This document shows positions 18,384-26,690 of a stretch of DNA of 64,000 bases, in pieces. Under the pieces are notes generated by a model, which ran no database searches, had not been told where the DNA came from, and was given only the letters and a program-made list of their open reading frames with translations. The translations under genes and the position numbers were made by a program. Source of the stretch: JALJPB01 sp963933115 (GTDB taxonomy: Bacteria; Pseudomonadota; Gammaproteobacteria; Enterobacterales; Alteromonadaceae); contig CAWVSL010000006.1 in NCBI GenBank assembly GCA_963933115.1, positions 45,949-109,948 on the forward strand, read 5' to 3'. Each line of letters opens with the position of its first letter. Positions within the stretch are counted from its first letter, which is position 1.

Positions 18384-19295
18384 TCAGACCTGCAAGTTTT
18401 TTTTGTTAACTCGCATTTGTATTTGTTTTATCCATTTATCGCCGCCGTTATAGATTGCTAAACCTGACATAACAAAAACAGCACCAACAATTAAAGGTAT
18501 ACTGACTACCTCATCATTAAGTACTACACCCAAACTCATTGCTAACACCGGTGTCACCATAGTTATCAATGCCACTGTACTGGCCTTTAGTTTTTGTAAA
18601 ATATAAAAATAAGCAATAAAACCAAGTAAAGAACCAAAGACCCCTAAATAAAGAATCGCCCATAATGATCTAGCTTGCCACTGTTCAAATGGCAAACTTC
18701 CATCAAAAATTAACCAGGTAATAGCGAACATAGGTAAAGCGGTCATTAATGAGCCAACCGTTGTTGCCACCGGATTGATATTAATTTTTACACTTTTAAC
18801 CAAAACGCCACTTAAACTGAATAAAATCACCGCCATTACAATATATAACACCCCTAATTGATTGCTGCTTTCAAGGGTTAAATTATCGGAACAAACAATC
18901 GCTAGGCCAAAGAGAGAGAGAGTCATCGATAATTTTTTCATTACTGATAATCTTGGCTCAGATAAAAACTTCTGCGAAAACAACCCTGAAAATAATGGTG
19001 CTAAGCCAAAAATTAACGACATCATACCTGAAGATACAGTGGCTGCTGCCAGATAAGAAAGTATCATCCCCCCATAGATACCTAAAGCTGAAAAAGTGTA
19101 TAAACGTAATGCCGCTTTATGCCAAGGTAAACGTATGTTCCTTGCTCGGAGTATTAACCAACCAATAACAACCGCAATAACCATACGTGCCAATACGGCT
19201 AATGTTGGATTAACTGATTCACTACTCCACACTATGCCTAATGGTGTGGTAGACCAAATTAAAACAACAGCTAAATAAGCAACAGACACTGACAT
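18384..19295 (-). CDS. DMT superfamily (EamA) inner-membrane transporter
   Basis: The 303-residue product has about ten hydrophobic segments in two similar halves, the EamA layout: VAYLAVVLIWSTTPLGIVWSS at the start, then the second repeat beginning near 148 with LGVLYIVMAVILFSLSGVLVK. The family exports metabolites such as amino acids; the substrate cannot be read from the sequence. Basic residues close the C-terminus (KKNLQV). It lies 53 bases from the DUF4442 gene and may be cotranscribed with it. Confidence 0.8.
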   Translation of the reverse strand: MSVSVAYLAVVLIWSTTPLGIVWSSESVNPTLAVLARMVIAVVIGWLILRARNIRLPWHKAALRLYTFSALGIYGGMILSYLAAATVSSGMMSLIFGLAPLFSGLFSQKFLSEPRLSVMKKLSMTLSLFGLAIVCSDNLTLESSNQLGVLYIVMAVILFSLSGVLVKSVKININPVATTVGSLMTALPMFAITWLIFDGSLPFEQWQARSLWAILYLGVFGSLLGFIAYFYILQKLKASTVALITMVTPVLAMSLGVVLNDEVVSIPLIVGAVFVMSGLAIYNGGDKWIKQIQMRVNKKNLQV

Positions 19296-19854
19296 TTACA
19301 TTTCCTTTGTTGTACTAAAAAAAGAATAGTTCCAGTAAAACTATCAAGGTTAATAGTGAGATAAAAAAGCCGCAGATCGATTTCGACTTAAAACAATGAA
19401 TAGAACTAATCCATTTTACATTATATTTTCATAGAAAAAATACAGCCACCTCATATTTGGCTATGATTAGAAAATTTAAACTAGGCATTCAAAACAATCA
19501 ACGGCAAAGCTTTTATCTAATGATAATTTAAGTTTTAACAAATTAAATTTCCTGCCAGTTCAAACCAAAGCCATCAATAACACAGGTGATTGTTAGTTTT
19601 TTTAATTACTGCAGGTAACTAGTTGTAAAAAAGTATGTCAAATGCTCTTACAAACACTAATAAAAGTCACCAAATAAATCAATCGGATGAACAAAGCAAA
19701 AAGTAAAATTCAACGAGTTACCTCCTCCTATTTATGACATTTGTTATTACATCTATCGCTATAATTATTACAACTATTTCAGAAAAAGTTACCCATTATA
19801 AATGAGTCACAACAAACAAATTGTTATCCACTTATTTATTTTGGGAGAGTACTC
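19296..19854. other. Intergenic region between the DMT transporter and the DUF3718 gene
   Basis: This divergent region of about 560 bases should carry both promoters; TATAAT at about 19762-19767 is a candidate -10 for the plus-strand gene. It contains no sizeable ORF. On the minus strand it has one strong Shine-Dalgarno in front of an 18-codon reading frame, listed separately. Confidence 0.4.
19657..19713 (-). CDS. Possible 18-residue small ORF with strong ribosome site
   Basis: On the minus strand TAGGAGGAGG (complement of 19721-19730) is a near-ideal Shine-Dalgarno. Seven bases later a TTG opens the frame MNFTFCFVHPIDLFGDFY and then TAG. It is too short for any homology claim. It could be a small protein, or a leader peptide for the DMT gene about 360 bases downstream; chance is also possible in AT-rich DNA. 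Confidence 0.25.
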   Translation of the reverse strand: MNFTFCFVHPIDLFGDFY

Positions 19855-20169
19855 ATGGACATGAAAAAGTTATCTATAGTAATTTTAATGACTACCGGTT
19901 TTATCACACATACGCAAGCCACAGAGGTAGTAGCAGCAGATAACTCGAGGTTAACTAAATTATGTGTTACTGCTGCCGCTGGCAATATAGCGGTTATGCA
20001 TAATATGATCAAAACCTCTGGATATTCACGCTCCTTCATTATTGAAAACATACAATGTAATGGTGAAAATATTATTAGCTTTATCAAAAAGAATGGTTCA
20101 AATGCAGATTCTATGATTCGTAGCTTAGACCATCTAAGAACTAAAACAACTAACAAAAATCATATATAA
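19855..20169 (+). CDS. DUF3718-like small exported protein
   Basis: A 104-residue protein with a signal peptide (KKLSIVILMTTGFITHTQA, cleaved after about residue 22) and a small domain with the pattern LTKLCVTAAAGN...IQCNGENIISFIKKNG. The LC...A and CNG...I..F features are those of DUF3718 proteins of Alteromonadales. Two cysteines at the conserved spots may form a disulfide. Function is unknown. GGGAGAG stands just before the ATG at 19855; a second ATG two codons on is also possible. Confidence 0.65.
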   Translation: MDMKKLSIVILMTTGFITHTQATEVVAADNSRLTKLCVTAAAGNIAVMHNMIKTSGYSRSFIIENIQCNGENIISFIKKNGSNADSMIRSLDHLRTKTTNKNHI

Positions 20170-20212
20170 AACACCACAAAGCTAGCCGTTATGCTCGTAT
20201 GTCATTGGAGTC

Positions 20213-20254
20213 GTATAAGCGAGTGAAATACTCACTTATACCTTCTTTTATTAT
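20213..20254 (+). terminator. Terminator behind the DUF3718 gene
   Basis: GTATAAGCGAGT (20213-20224) pairs with ACTCACTTATAC (20231-20242... approximate) with one mismatch and a short loop, followed by CCTTCTTTTATTAT. It lies about 45 bases after the stop at 20169. Confidence 0.65.
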
Positions 20255-20310
20255 CCAGTTAAAAATTTAACTTTTTAGCGAGCAATAACCCTTTTATTTT
20301 TGAATGCCGC

Positions 20311-20856
20311 CTATAAATTAAAAAAGTGTTCCTGATACACTTTTAATTCACTGATAGACTCACGGATATCATCAAGCGCTAAATGCGCACCCGTTTTTTC
20401 TACCTTTTTGAGAACTTCTGGCTTCCAGCGACGAGCTAATTCTTTTACTGTACTGACGTCGAGATTACGATAATGAAAAAAGTCTTCATACTCAGGCATA
20501 TATTTATTTATAAAACGGCGGTCTTGGCCAATACTATTACCACACATAGGTGATTTCCCTTTGGGTACGTATTGACCAACAAACTTTATTGTTTCTTCCA
20601 TCGCTGTAGCTATATCGGTCTTACTTTCACGGCAACGCTGTGTTAAACCAGAGCGACCATGATGTTCAATACACCAGTCATTCATATTATCAAGCACATC
20701 ATCTGTTTGATAAATTGCAAAAACAGGCCCTTCAGCCAAAATATTTAATTGACTGTCAGTAATAATGGTCGCCATTTCCAAAATCACATCAATTTTAGGC
20801 TCAAGACCTGTCATTTCTAAATCAAGCCAGATAAGATTACTATCACTACAGGTCAT
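20311..20856 (-). CDS. orn: Oligoribonuclease
   Basis: Orn degrades 2-5 nt RNAs (and pGpG from cyclic di-GMP) to mononucleotides from the 3' end. The 181-residue product is a DEDDh exonuclease: LIWLDLEMTGLEP (ExoI Asp/Glu), NSIGQDRRFI (ExoII Asp) and HLALDDIRESI (His and Asp of ExoIII). Length equals E. coli Orn. It is divergent from rsgA, the same pairing as in E. coli. Confidence 0.98.
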   Translation of the reverse strand: MTCSDSNLIWLDLEMTGLEPKIDVILEMATIITDSQLNILAEGPVFAIYQTDDVLDNMNDWCIEHHGRSGLTQRCRESKTDIATAMEETIKFVGQYVPKGKSPMCGNSIGQDRRFINKYMPEYEDFFHYRNLDVSTVKELARRWKPEVLKKVEKTGAHLALDDIRESISELKVYQEHFFNL

Positions 20857-20981
20857 AATTTCCCTTAAAAATATACTTTTGTTACAAGCATTAGATGAAT
20901 GCCCAATTAACTAGTATGATACGTGACAACTAGATACCAATGCAAATACACCGGAAAGACAAATTAACATGATAAAGTCTC

Positions 20982-22040
20982 GTGGCTAAGGCGAAAAAAC
21001 TGACCAAAGGTCAGCTGCGTCGCATCAAAGAAACCCAAGCCAACAAACTCAAAGACCTTAAAAGTAGAATTAAAGGTGATAAAGTTCAATGGCAAGACAA
21101 CCAGTTAGGCCATGCCATTAATGGTGTCGTTATTAGCCGTTTTGGTCAACACGCCGATATAGAAGGTGAAGGCGATGATAATACTATTTATCGATGTAAT
21201 ATCCGCCGTTCAATTACTTCACTGGTTTGTGGTGATAAAGTAATTTGGCGATTGGGTAAAGAAGAGCAAGATAAAATTAGTGGTGTTATTGAAGCAGTAG
21301 AAGACCGACATTCAGTCCTTAGCAGGCCAGATGTTTATGATGGTCTTAAGCCTATTGCCGCAAATATTAGTCAAATACTGATTGTTTCTTCAGTACTCCC
21401 AGCCTTTAATCCTGATATTATAGACCGCTATTTAGTTGCTGCCGAACAAACCGGTATTACACCCGTTATTGTGCTCAATAAAATTGATTTGCTTAATGAG
21501 AAAAATACGGAAGAAATTGAAGCACAATTAAAAATTTATCAGGCCATTGGTTATCAAATTATTTATGCCAGTAGCGAAACAAAAGAAGGCATTGAGGCTA
21601 TTCAGCAGCAGCTCAGTAAGCATACCAGTATTTTTGTTGGTCAGTCAGGCGTTGGTAAGTCTACCTTAGTCAATAGTTTAATGCCTGAACTTGGTTTATT
21701 AACCAATGCTGTTTCTGAAAATTCTGGTTTAGGTCAACATACAACCACTGTGGCTCGTCTTTATCACTTTAATGAAGGTGGCGACCTCATTGATTCACCC
21801 GGCATTAGAGAATTTGGCTTGTGGCATTTATCACCCGAGCAAGTGTGTAACGGTTTTATTGAATTTGAAGATTATTTAGGCTATTGCAAGTTTCGCGATT
21901 GCAAACATCAAACTGATCCAGGCTGTGCATTAATTGCCGCAGGGAAAGAAAATAAAATTCACCCCAAACGGTTAAACAGTTTTCAACGTATACTGGCGAG
22001 CTTGGGTGACAATACACTGACGTCTCGCTTTAACGATTAA
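20982..22040 (+). CDS. rsgA: Small ribosomal subunit biogenesis GTPase RsgA
   Basis: RsgA is a late 30S assembly GTPase. The 352-residue product shows the OB-fold N-domain, the circularly permuted G motifs in order NKIDLL, GQSGVGKSTLVN, DSPGIREFGLW, and the zinc motif CKFRDCKHQTDPGC near 300. The start is GTG at 20982 (MAKAKKLTKGQLRRIK), which aligns with the E. coli N-terminus; the ATG 12 bases upstream is out of frame. It is followed by psd, as in E. coli. Confidence 0.96.
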   Translation: MAKAKKLTKGQLRRIKETQANKLKDLKSRIKGDKVQWQDNQLGHAINGVVISRFGQHADIEGEGDDNTIYRCNIRRSITSLVCGDKVIWRLGKEEQDKISGVIEAVEDRHSVLSRPDVYDGLKPIAANISQILIVSSVLPAFNPDIIDRYLVAAEQTGITPVIVLNKIDLLNEKNTEEIEAQLKIYQAIGYQIIYASSETKEGIEAIQQQLSKHTSIFVGQSGVGKSTLVNSLMPELGLLTNAVSENSGLGQHTTTVARLYHFNEGGDLIDSPGIREFGLWHLSPEQVCNGFIEFEDYLGYCKFRDCKHQTDPGCALIAAGKENKIHPKRLNSFQRILASLGDNTLTSRFND

Positions 22041-22104
22041 ATAACAAAGCATGATATTTAAATACAAATATAATATTTTTAGTTCATTAAATAAGGAAAA
22101 ATGA

Positions 22105-23004
22105 GTGTCTCTCGATAAAATTAAAATTACCCTGCAATATCTTATGCCAAAGCATATTATTTCTCGATTAGTGGGGAAACTCGCTGCCGCTAAAGCTGGC
22201 TGGTTAACCACTAAACTAATTTCTCTGTTCATAAAAGCCTACGACATTAATATGGCCGAAGCCAAGCTCAAAAATGCTGATGACTTTAAAACCTTTAATG
22301 ATTTTTTTACCCGTGAATTAGACGATGGCGCTCGGAGCATTAATAACGATGACCAAGCACTTTGTTATCCTGTTGACGGAAAAATCAGCCAACAAGGCGA
22401 TATTGTTGATGGTCAACTTATTCAAGCCAAAGGTTTTAACTACAGTTTAACCACTTTACTTGGTGGCGATGAACAAACGTCAGCACCTTTTGAAGGTGGT
22501 ACCTTTTCCTGTATTTATTTGGCACCTAAAGATTATCATCGTATTCATATGCCAATGGCAGGAACATTACGAGAAATGATCTATGTCCCTGGTGACTTAT
22601 TTTCAGTTAACCCATTAACCGCCAATAATGTCCCCAATCTTTTTGCAAGGAATGAACGCGTAGTCACTATTTTTGATACCGAATACGGGTCTATGGCAAT
22701 GGTACTAGTAGGCGCAACAATAGTCGCCAGCATAGAAACTGTTTGGGCTGGCACAATTACTCCACCCGCCGGAAAAGATATTTTTAGGTGGCAATACCCC
22801 GCTACAGGTATCGATGCGATACATCTAGCCAAAGGGCAGGAAATGGGTCGGTTTAAACTGGGTTCAACAGTCGTTGCAACCTTCGCTCCACACATGATTA
22901 AATTTAATGAAAACGCAGGCCCAGATACCGTGACTCGATTAGGTGAGCATTATGCAGATCTTATTGTGCAATCAAATAGCCCAACGACAAGCGCGTCTCA
23001 ATAA
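22105..23004 (+). CDS. psd: Phosphatidylserine decarboxylase proenzyme
   Basis: Psd makes phosphatidylethanolamine at the inner membrane. The 299-residue proenzyme has the self-cleavage motif LGST at 252-255; cleavage before Ser254 yields the pyruvoyl cofactor, the same residue number as in E. coli. Also seen are FNDFFTRELDDGAR and DYHRIHMPMAGTL. The start is GTG at 22105 with AAGGAAAA in front; the ATG at 22101 is out of frame and stops after five codons. It lies between rsgA and ugpQ. Confidence 0.96.
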   Translation: MSLDKIKITLQYLMPKHIISRLVGKLAAAKAGWLTTKLISLFIKAYDINMAEAKLKNADDFKTFNDFFTRELDDGARSINNDDQALCYPVDGKISQQGDIVDGQLIQAKGFNYSLTTLLGGDEQTSAPFEGGTFSCIYLAPKDYHRIHMPMAGTLREMIYVPGDLFSVNPLTANNVPNLFARNERVVTIFDTEYGSMAMVLVGATIVASIETVWAGTITPPAGKDIFRWQYPATGIDAIHLAKGQEMGRFKLGSTVVATFAPHMIKFNENAGPDTVTRLGEHYADLIVQSNSPTTSASQ

Positions 23005-23006
23005 GC

Positions 23007-23738
23007 ATGAAAGTTATCGCCCATCGAGGCGCTAGTGGTGAGTATCCTGAAAATACTCTATTAGCGTTTAGTGAGGCGATAAAACAACTGGCTGATGGTA
23101 TTGAGTTAGATATTCAATACCATTATTCAAATAACTTTGTTTTATTACATGATAATGATTTGCAAAAAACCACTAATGGTAAGGGCTCAGTTAACGATTA
23201 CTCTTTAGGAGATTTACAGCAACTAGATGCTGGACTGGGAGAGTTTATTCCAACCTTACATCAAGCTTTAGAATTAATTAACGGTGATTGTTTCGTTAAT
23301 ATTGAAGTTAAAACAGCTGTTATTGACAAGGCTTCTTTATTAAAAATAATTACCCTTTTACAGAGAGATATAGCACACGCGATTAATTTTCATGACTTTT
23401 CATGGCATCAATTTATAGTTTCCTCATTTAATCATCAATTACTCGCTGAATTAAAAACATTATTTCCTAAGCTAGCTACCGCGACCTTAGTAGCATTATG
23501 CCCTTTGAACTATGCGCAATGTGCTCAGCAATTAAAAGCAATAAGTTTGAACCCCTCGATTGAAATAGTAAACCAACAACTTGTTGATGATGCTCATCAA
23601 CGCGGGTTAAATGTTTGGGTCTATACTGTTGATATAAAAGAAGATATTAAAAAATGTTTATCTTATGGTGTTGATGGAGTTTTTACCAATTATCCTAAGC
23701 AAACGAAACATTATATCGAGCAGTTACAAACAAGGTAA
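23007..23738 (+). CDS. ugpQ: Glycerophosphodiester phosphodiesterase
   Basis: This enzyme hydrolyses glycerophosphodiesters from phospholipid turnover to glycerol-3-phosphate and an alcohol. The 243-residue product is a TIM-barrel GDPD: AHRGASGEYPENTLLAF (6-22), GIELDIQ, LLHDNDLQKTTNG, IEVKT, and the C-terminal WVYTVD...DGVFTNYP. No signal peptide is visible, so it is the cytoplasmic UgpQ type. It begins 2 bases after the psd stop, so both phospholipid genes are probably cotranslated. Confidence 0.9.
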   Translation: MKVIAHRGASGEYPENTLLAFSEAIKQLADGIELDIQYHYSNNFVLLHDNDLQKTTNGKGSVNDYSLGDLQQLDAGLGEFIPTLHQALELINGDCFVNIEVKTAVIDKASLLKIITLLQRDIAHAINFHDFSWHQFIVSSFNHQLLAELKTLFPKLATATLVALCPLNYAQCAQQLKAISLNPSIEIVNQQLVDDAHQRGLNVWVYTVDIKEDIKKCLSYGVDGVFTNYPKQTKHYIEQLQTR

Positions 23739-23861
23739 AACTGAAGAGCAAATAAAACAAATTTTTAGTTGCTCATTTATTCGACAAAAGATACGATTGA
23801 GTTCGTATAAATTTTGTTTACTTTAAATAAATAATAACAATAAGTGCTCAAGGAACAACAG

Positions 23862-24242
23862 ATGTCTCGCGATAGAAAAAACATTAAGCCTACAGAAGCT
23901 GAACTAACCCTTTTAAACGTGCTTTGGCAAATGGGTCCAGTAACGGTTAGACAGGTACATGATGTAGTCAGTGAAACTCAGAAAACAGGTTATACCACAG
24001 TATTAAAGATCTTACAGATTATGCACGAAAAAACGTTAGTTATTCGAGATGAAAGTAATCGTGCTCATGTTTATGCAGCAGCTCATAGCCAAGTCCAGAC
24101 ACAGTCTTCATTATTAAAAGACTTAGTAAGCAAAGCATTTGGCGGTTCAACGTCTAACTTAGTCATGCGCGCACTGGATGAGTCAACAAGCCAAGAAGAA
24201 ATTGCCGATATTCGTCAATTACTTAACGAATTAGAAGCTTAA
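23862..24242 (+). CDS. BlaI/MecI/CopY family transcriptional repressor
   Basis: A winged-helix repressor of the type inactivated by BlaR1-class sensors. The product (about 126 residues) shows PTEAELTLLNVLWQMGPVTVRQVHDVV, TGYTTVLKILQIMHEKTLV with the recognition helix, and a C-terminal dimerisation helix. I choose ATG 23862, which has AAGGA 7 bases upstream, rather than GTG 23844. It is followed after 41 bases by its M56 partner. No beta-lactamase gene is near; the target genes are unknown. Confidence 0.88.
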   Translation: MSRDRKNIKPTEAELTLLNVLWQMGPVTVRQVHDVVSETQKTGYTTVLKILQIMHEKTLVIRDESNRAHVYAAAHSQVQTQSSLLKDLVSKAFGGSTSNLVMRALDESTSQEEIADIRQLLNELEA

Positions 24243-24283
24243 CGAATGATTTAATTAACCTAGGACATCCCTTGGAAAGTATC

Positions 24284-26170
24284 ATGCAGGAATACATAGT
24301 AAGTAATCCTTATTTTAATTATTTAGCATTAACCTTGATTCATTTTATATGGCAGGGTTGTTTTATTGCGTTTGCTCTTAAAGCCGCATTGATACTAACC
24401 TCCCAAAAGAACCCTCAATTACGCTACGCCTTTGCTTCCATAGCTATGTTAAGTTGCTTGTTCATACCCTTTATTACTTTTACTATTATTTACCAGTCGG
24501 GCAACACATCATTACCTTCTTCAAGTAATATCATACCCTCGCTTAATTTTGTAGCAACGGGCCTAAAACACAATAATTTTTATTGGCCAACAAACGTTAT
24601 TGAATTGCTACCTTACCTGTCGGTAGCCTGGTTAACCATTGTTATGCTATTAACCGGTAAGCTTCTTGTTGAAGTCTTTATGGTTAATCAATTAACCAAA
24701 CAATCAGTGGTACCTGCCGACGCTAAACTTTCAGCCAGGTTCGTTCAACTAGTCGAAAAAATGAAGCTGTCAATAACACCTCGTTTGCTCATTTCATTAG
24801 AAACAGACGTACCAATGGCTATTGGCTGGCTAAAACCGGTAATACTTTTACCTGCCAGTATGTTGAGTGGTTTATCAACCTCTCAACTTGAAATGTTACT
24901 TTTACATGAATTAGCCCATATTCGTCGTCATGATTATCTGGTTAATTTTATTCAAACCCTCGTCGCTTTATTATTGTTTTTCCATCCGGCAGTGCAATGG
25001 ATTTCTAAACAAATGCGTAATGAACGTGAATACTGCAGTGACGACATTGCTGTTCAGTACTGTGGTGACGCTTTTGCTTACGCTCATACTTTAGCTGACA
25101 CAGCCTCAATATGTAGCAAACATAGACATAGCACTATTCCTAAAATGGCGATGGCAGCATCTGGTGGTGATTTAAAGCAACGGATTGTGCGTTTAGTTGA
25201 TAGCCATTGCACATCGAACAATGATGCAGGTAAATGGATGGCAGCAACAGCGGTCATCCTTGGTATATTAATATTTAGCGCACAACAATTAATATCCCCT
25301 AGGATATTTGAAATAGCGGTAACTAACCCAGAAGTGATTAGCGCAGAACAGAAAATGGTTATTAACGACGAAAACTATCAACCAATATTATTAACTCAAA
25401 CCTCAATAGTAGCAAAACCATTAGCGGTTAAAACGAGTTACATTGATAATATTTCCACAATTGATATTCAAGTTATAAATCATAGTTTATTATTAACCAA
25501 TAACAATACGTTCACTAAGTTTGAAAGTGAAGTACAACAGATAAAAACAGATAAAAACAAACCGGCAATAGCGGTCATTAGAGATAATTCTAAAAAGTTA
25601 TCAGTACCGAGTAATCAAAACACTAAAGCTAAAACCTTGGCCAAAGAGTTTTTAGCTGAAAAAGAGCCTACAACAATAGTAGCTGCAGTATTAGATTCCC
25701 CAAAAGCTAAGCTAAAAAATAAGGCTCCCGCCGCTCAACTGACTAAGTCGAATAACAAAGAGGTTCAAGTAGCCTCCAAAGTAGATAGACCTTTTAATCG
25801 TAACGATAACATAACTAAATTGCCGGTCACCGAAGAAAAATCGCCAGAGACATACACCGTTAAAAAAATGATAAGTAACGTTGAGTTATTACCATTACAA
25901 GAAGAAGCAGAATTAATCAGTTCAATAGAGCCTAAATATCCTTCAAGTGCTAAACGTAAAGGCCTAGAGCTTGAGATACAGGTTTATTTCACCATAGATG
26001 AAGCAGGCCAAATTAAGAACCTTGAATTTGAGCAACAACATAAAATAGGTTATTTCCGCAATGCGATAAAAACAGCTATGCGTAAATGGGCCTTCCATCC
26101 TGCTAAAATAGACGGCCAACCAGTAGAAAGTCAAATGTCGAAAATATTTTCATTTAGTTTAACAGGCTAA
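24284..26170 (+). CDS. BlaR1-type M56 membrane metallopeptidase with TonB C-terminal domain
   Basis: Likely sensor and protease partner of the BlaI-type repressor upstream. Hydrophobic segments near 15-40, 50-70 and 115-135, then the zinc site HELAH (about residue 208) in LLHELAHIRRHDYLV, and NEREYCSDD as the likely third ligand region. A membrane segment at about 320-335 precedes a long polar, Lys/Thr-rich, probably periplasmic linker. The last 90 residues are a TonB C-terminal domain (PKYPSSAKRKGLE... to KWAFHPAKIDGQPV) in place of the penicillin-binding sensor of BlaR1. The ATG at 24284 is used; TTG 24272 in the same frame is an alternative. Confidence 0.87.
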   Translation: MQEYIVSNPYFNYLALTLIHFIWQGCFIAFALKAALILTSQKNPQLRYAFASIAMLSCLFIPFITFTIIYQSGNTSLPSSSNIIPSLNFVATGLKHNNFYWPTNVIELLPYLSVAWLTIVMLLTGKLLVEVFMVNQLTKQSVVPADAKLSARFVQLVEKMKLSITPRLLISLETDVPMAIGWLKPVILLPASMLSGLSTSQLEMLLLHELAHIRRHDYLVNFIQTLVALLLFFHPAVQWISKQMRNEREYCSDDIAVQYCGDAFAYAHTLADTASICSKHRHSTIPKMAMAASGGDLKQRIVRLVDSHCTSNNDAGKWMAATAVILGILIFSAQQLISPRIFEIAVTNPEVISAEQKMVINDENYQPILLTQTSIVAKPLAVKTSYIDNISTIDIQVINHSLLLTNNNTFTKFESEVQQIKTDKNKPAIAVIRDNSKKLSVPSNQNTKAKTLAKEFLAEKEPTTIVAAVLDSPKAKLKNKAPAAQLTKSNNKEVQVASKVDRPFNRNDNITKLPVTEEKSPETYTVKKMISNVELLPLQEEAELISSIEPKYPSSAKRKGLELEIQVYFTIDEAGQIKNLEFEQQHKIGYFRNAIKTAMRKWAFHPAKIDGQPVESQMSKIFSFSLTG

Positions 26171-26182
26171 ATTTATTTTGAG

Positions 26183-26601
26183 CTATTTGCGATCCATCCT
26201 TTGCTCTTTCATCGATAACCACTTTGTTATTTGCTCTGGTGTTAATACTTGAAAAATTGCATGCCTTCTTTTTGCTCTAACTCGTGCCATGCCTGTTATC
26301 GAACCTTGATATTGATGATGTAGTGATAGAAAAGCTTGTTCATCAAATAACTCTCAACCATCAAGGCCTTATTTTCTATTTTCACCTGCTGAACAATTAA
26401 TGTTACTTACTCTTTTTGGACTGTACTCAAATCTAATGTATTTGCCATGCGTCTTAACATATGATTCATCATGCCGTGATCCCTTTGAGAGCTTATCGAC
26501 AATGCGTCATTGAGATAACTTGGGTTATCATTAGCTAACACCAACGAGAAGTTAACAAAGGTACTAATAAAGCTAATACGCCACGAGTTTTTTAGCATCA
26601 C
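26183..26601 (-). pseudogene. Decayed Spy/CpxP-family periplasmic protein (LTxxQ motif)
   Basis: Read on the minus strand from ATG 26601, the sequence gives a signal peptide (SFISTFVNFSLVLA), then MLRRMANTLDLSTVQKE, a TAA stop (26407-26409) where Gln is expected, and in the same frame VTLIVQQVKIENKALMVES. After a one-base shift near 26341-26352 it continues FDEQAFLSLHHQYQ, then RHAIFQVLTPEQITKW, and ends at TAG 26183. LDLSTVQ and VLTPEQ are the two LTxxQ signatures of CpxP/Spy, whose intact members are envelope-stress chaperones. Two lesions explain everything. It is convergent with the M56 gene. Confidence 0.75.
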
Positions 26602-26690
26602 TACCTTTAAACGATCAGTAAACGATTAATTAAAATTATTTATAATGTAAATATTCTCGACATAGTAATGGTATTTACTTCTCACAGTAT

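Noticed and set aside
19836..20156. 106-residue minus-strand ORF opposite the DUF3718 gene
   Set aside because: The plus-strand product has a signal peptide, a ribosome site and a following terminator; the antisense frame has none.
20256..20280. AT-only palindrome AGTTAAA/TTTAACT with T run after the first terminator
   Set aside because: A stem made almost only of A-T pairs is weak, and a better terminator lies just upstream.
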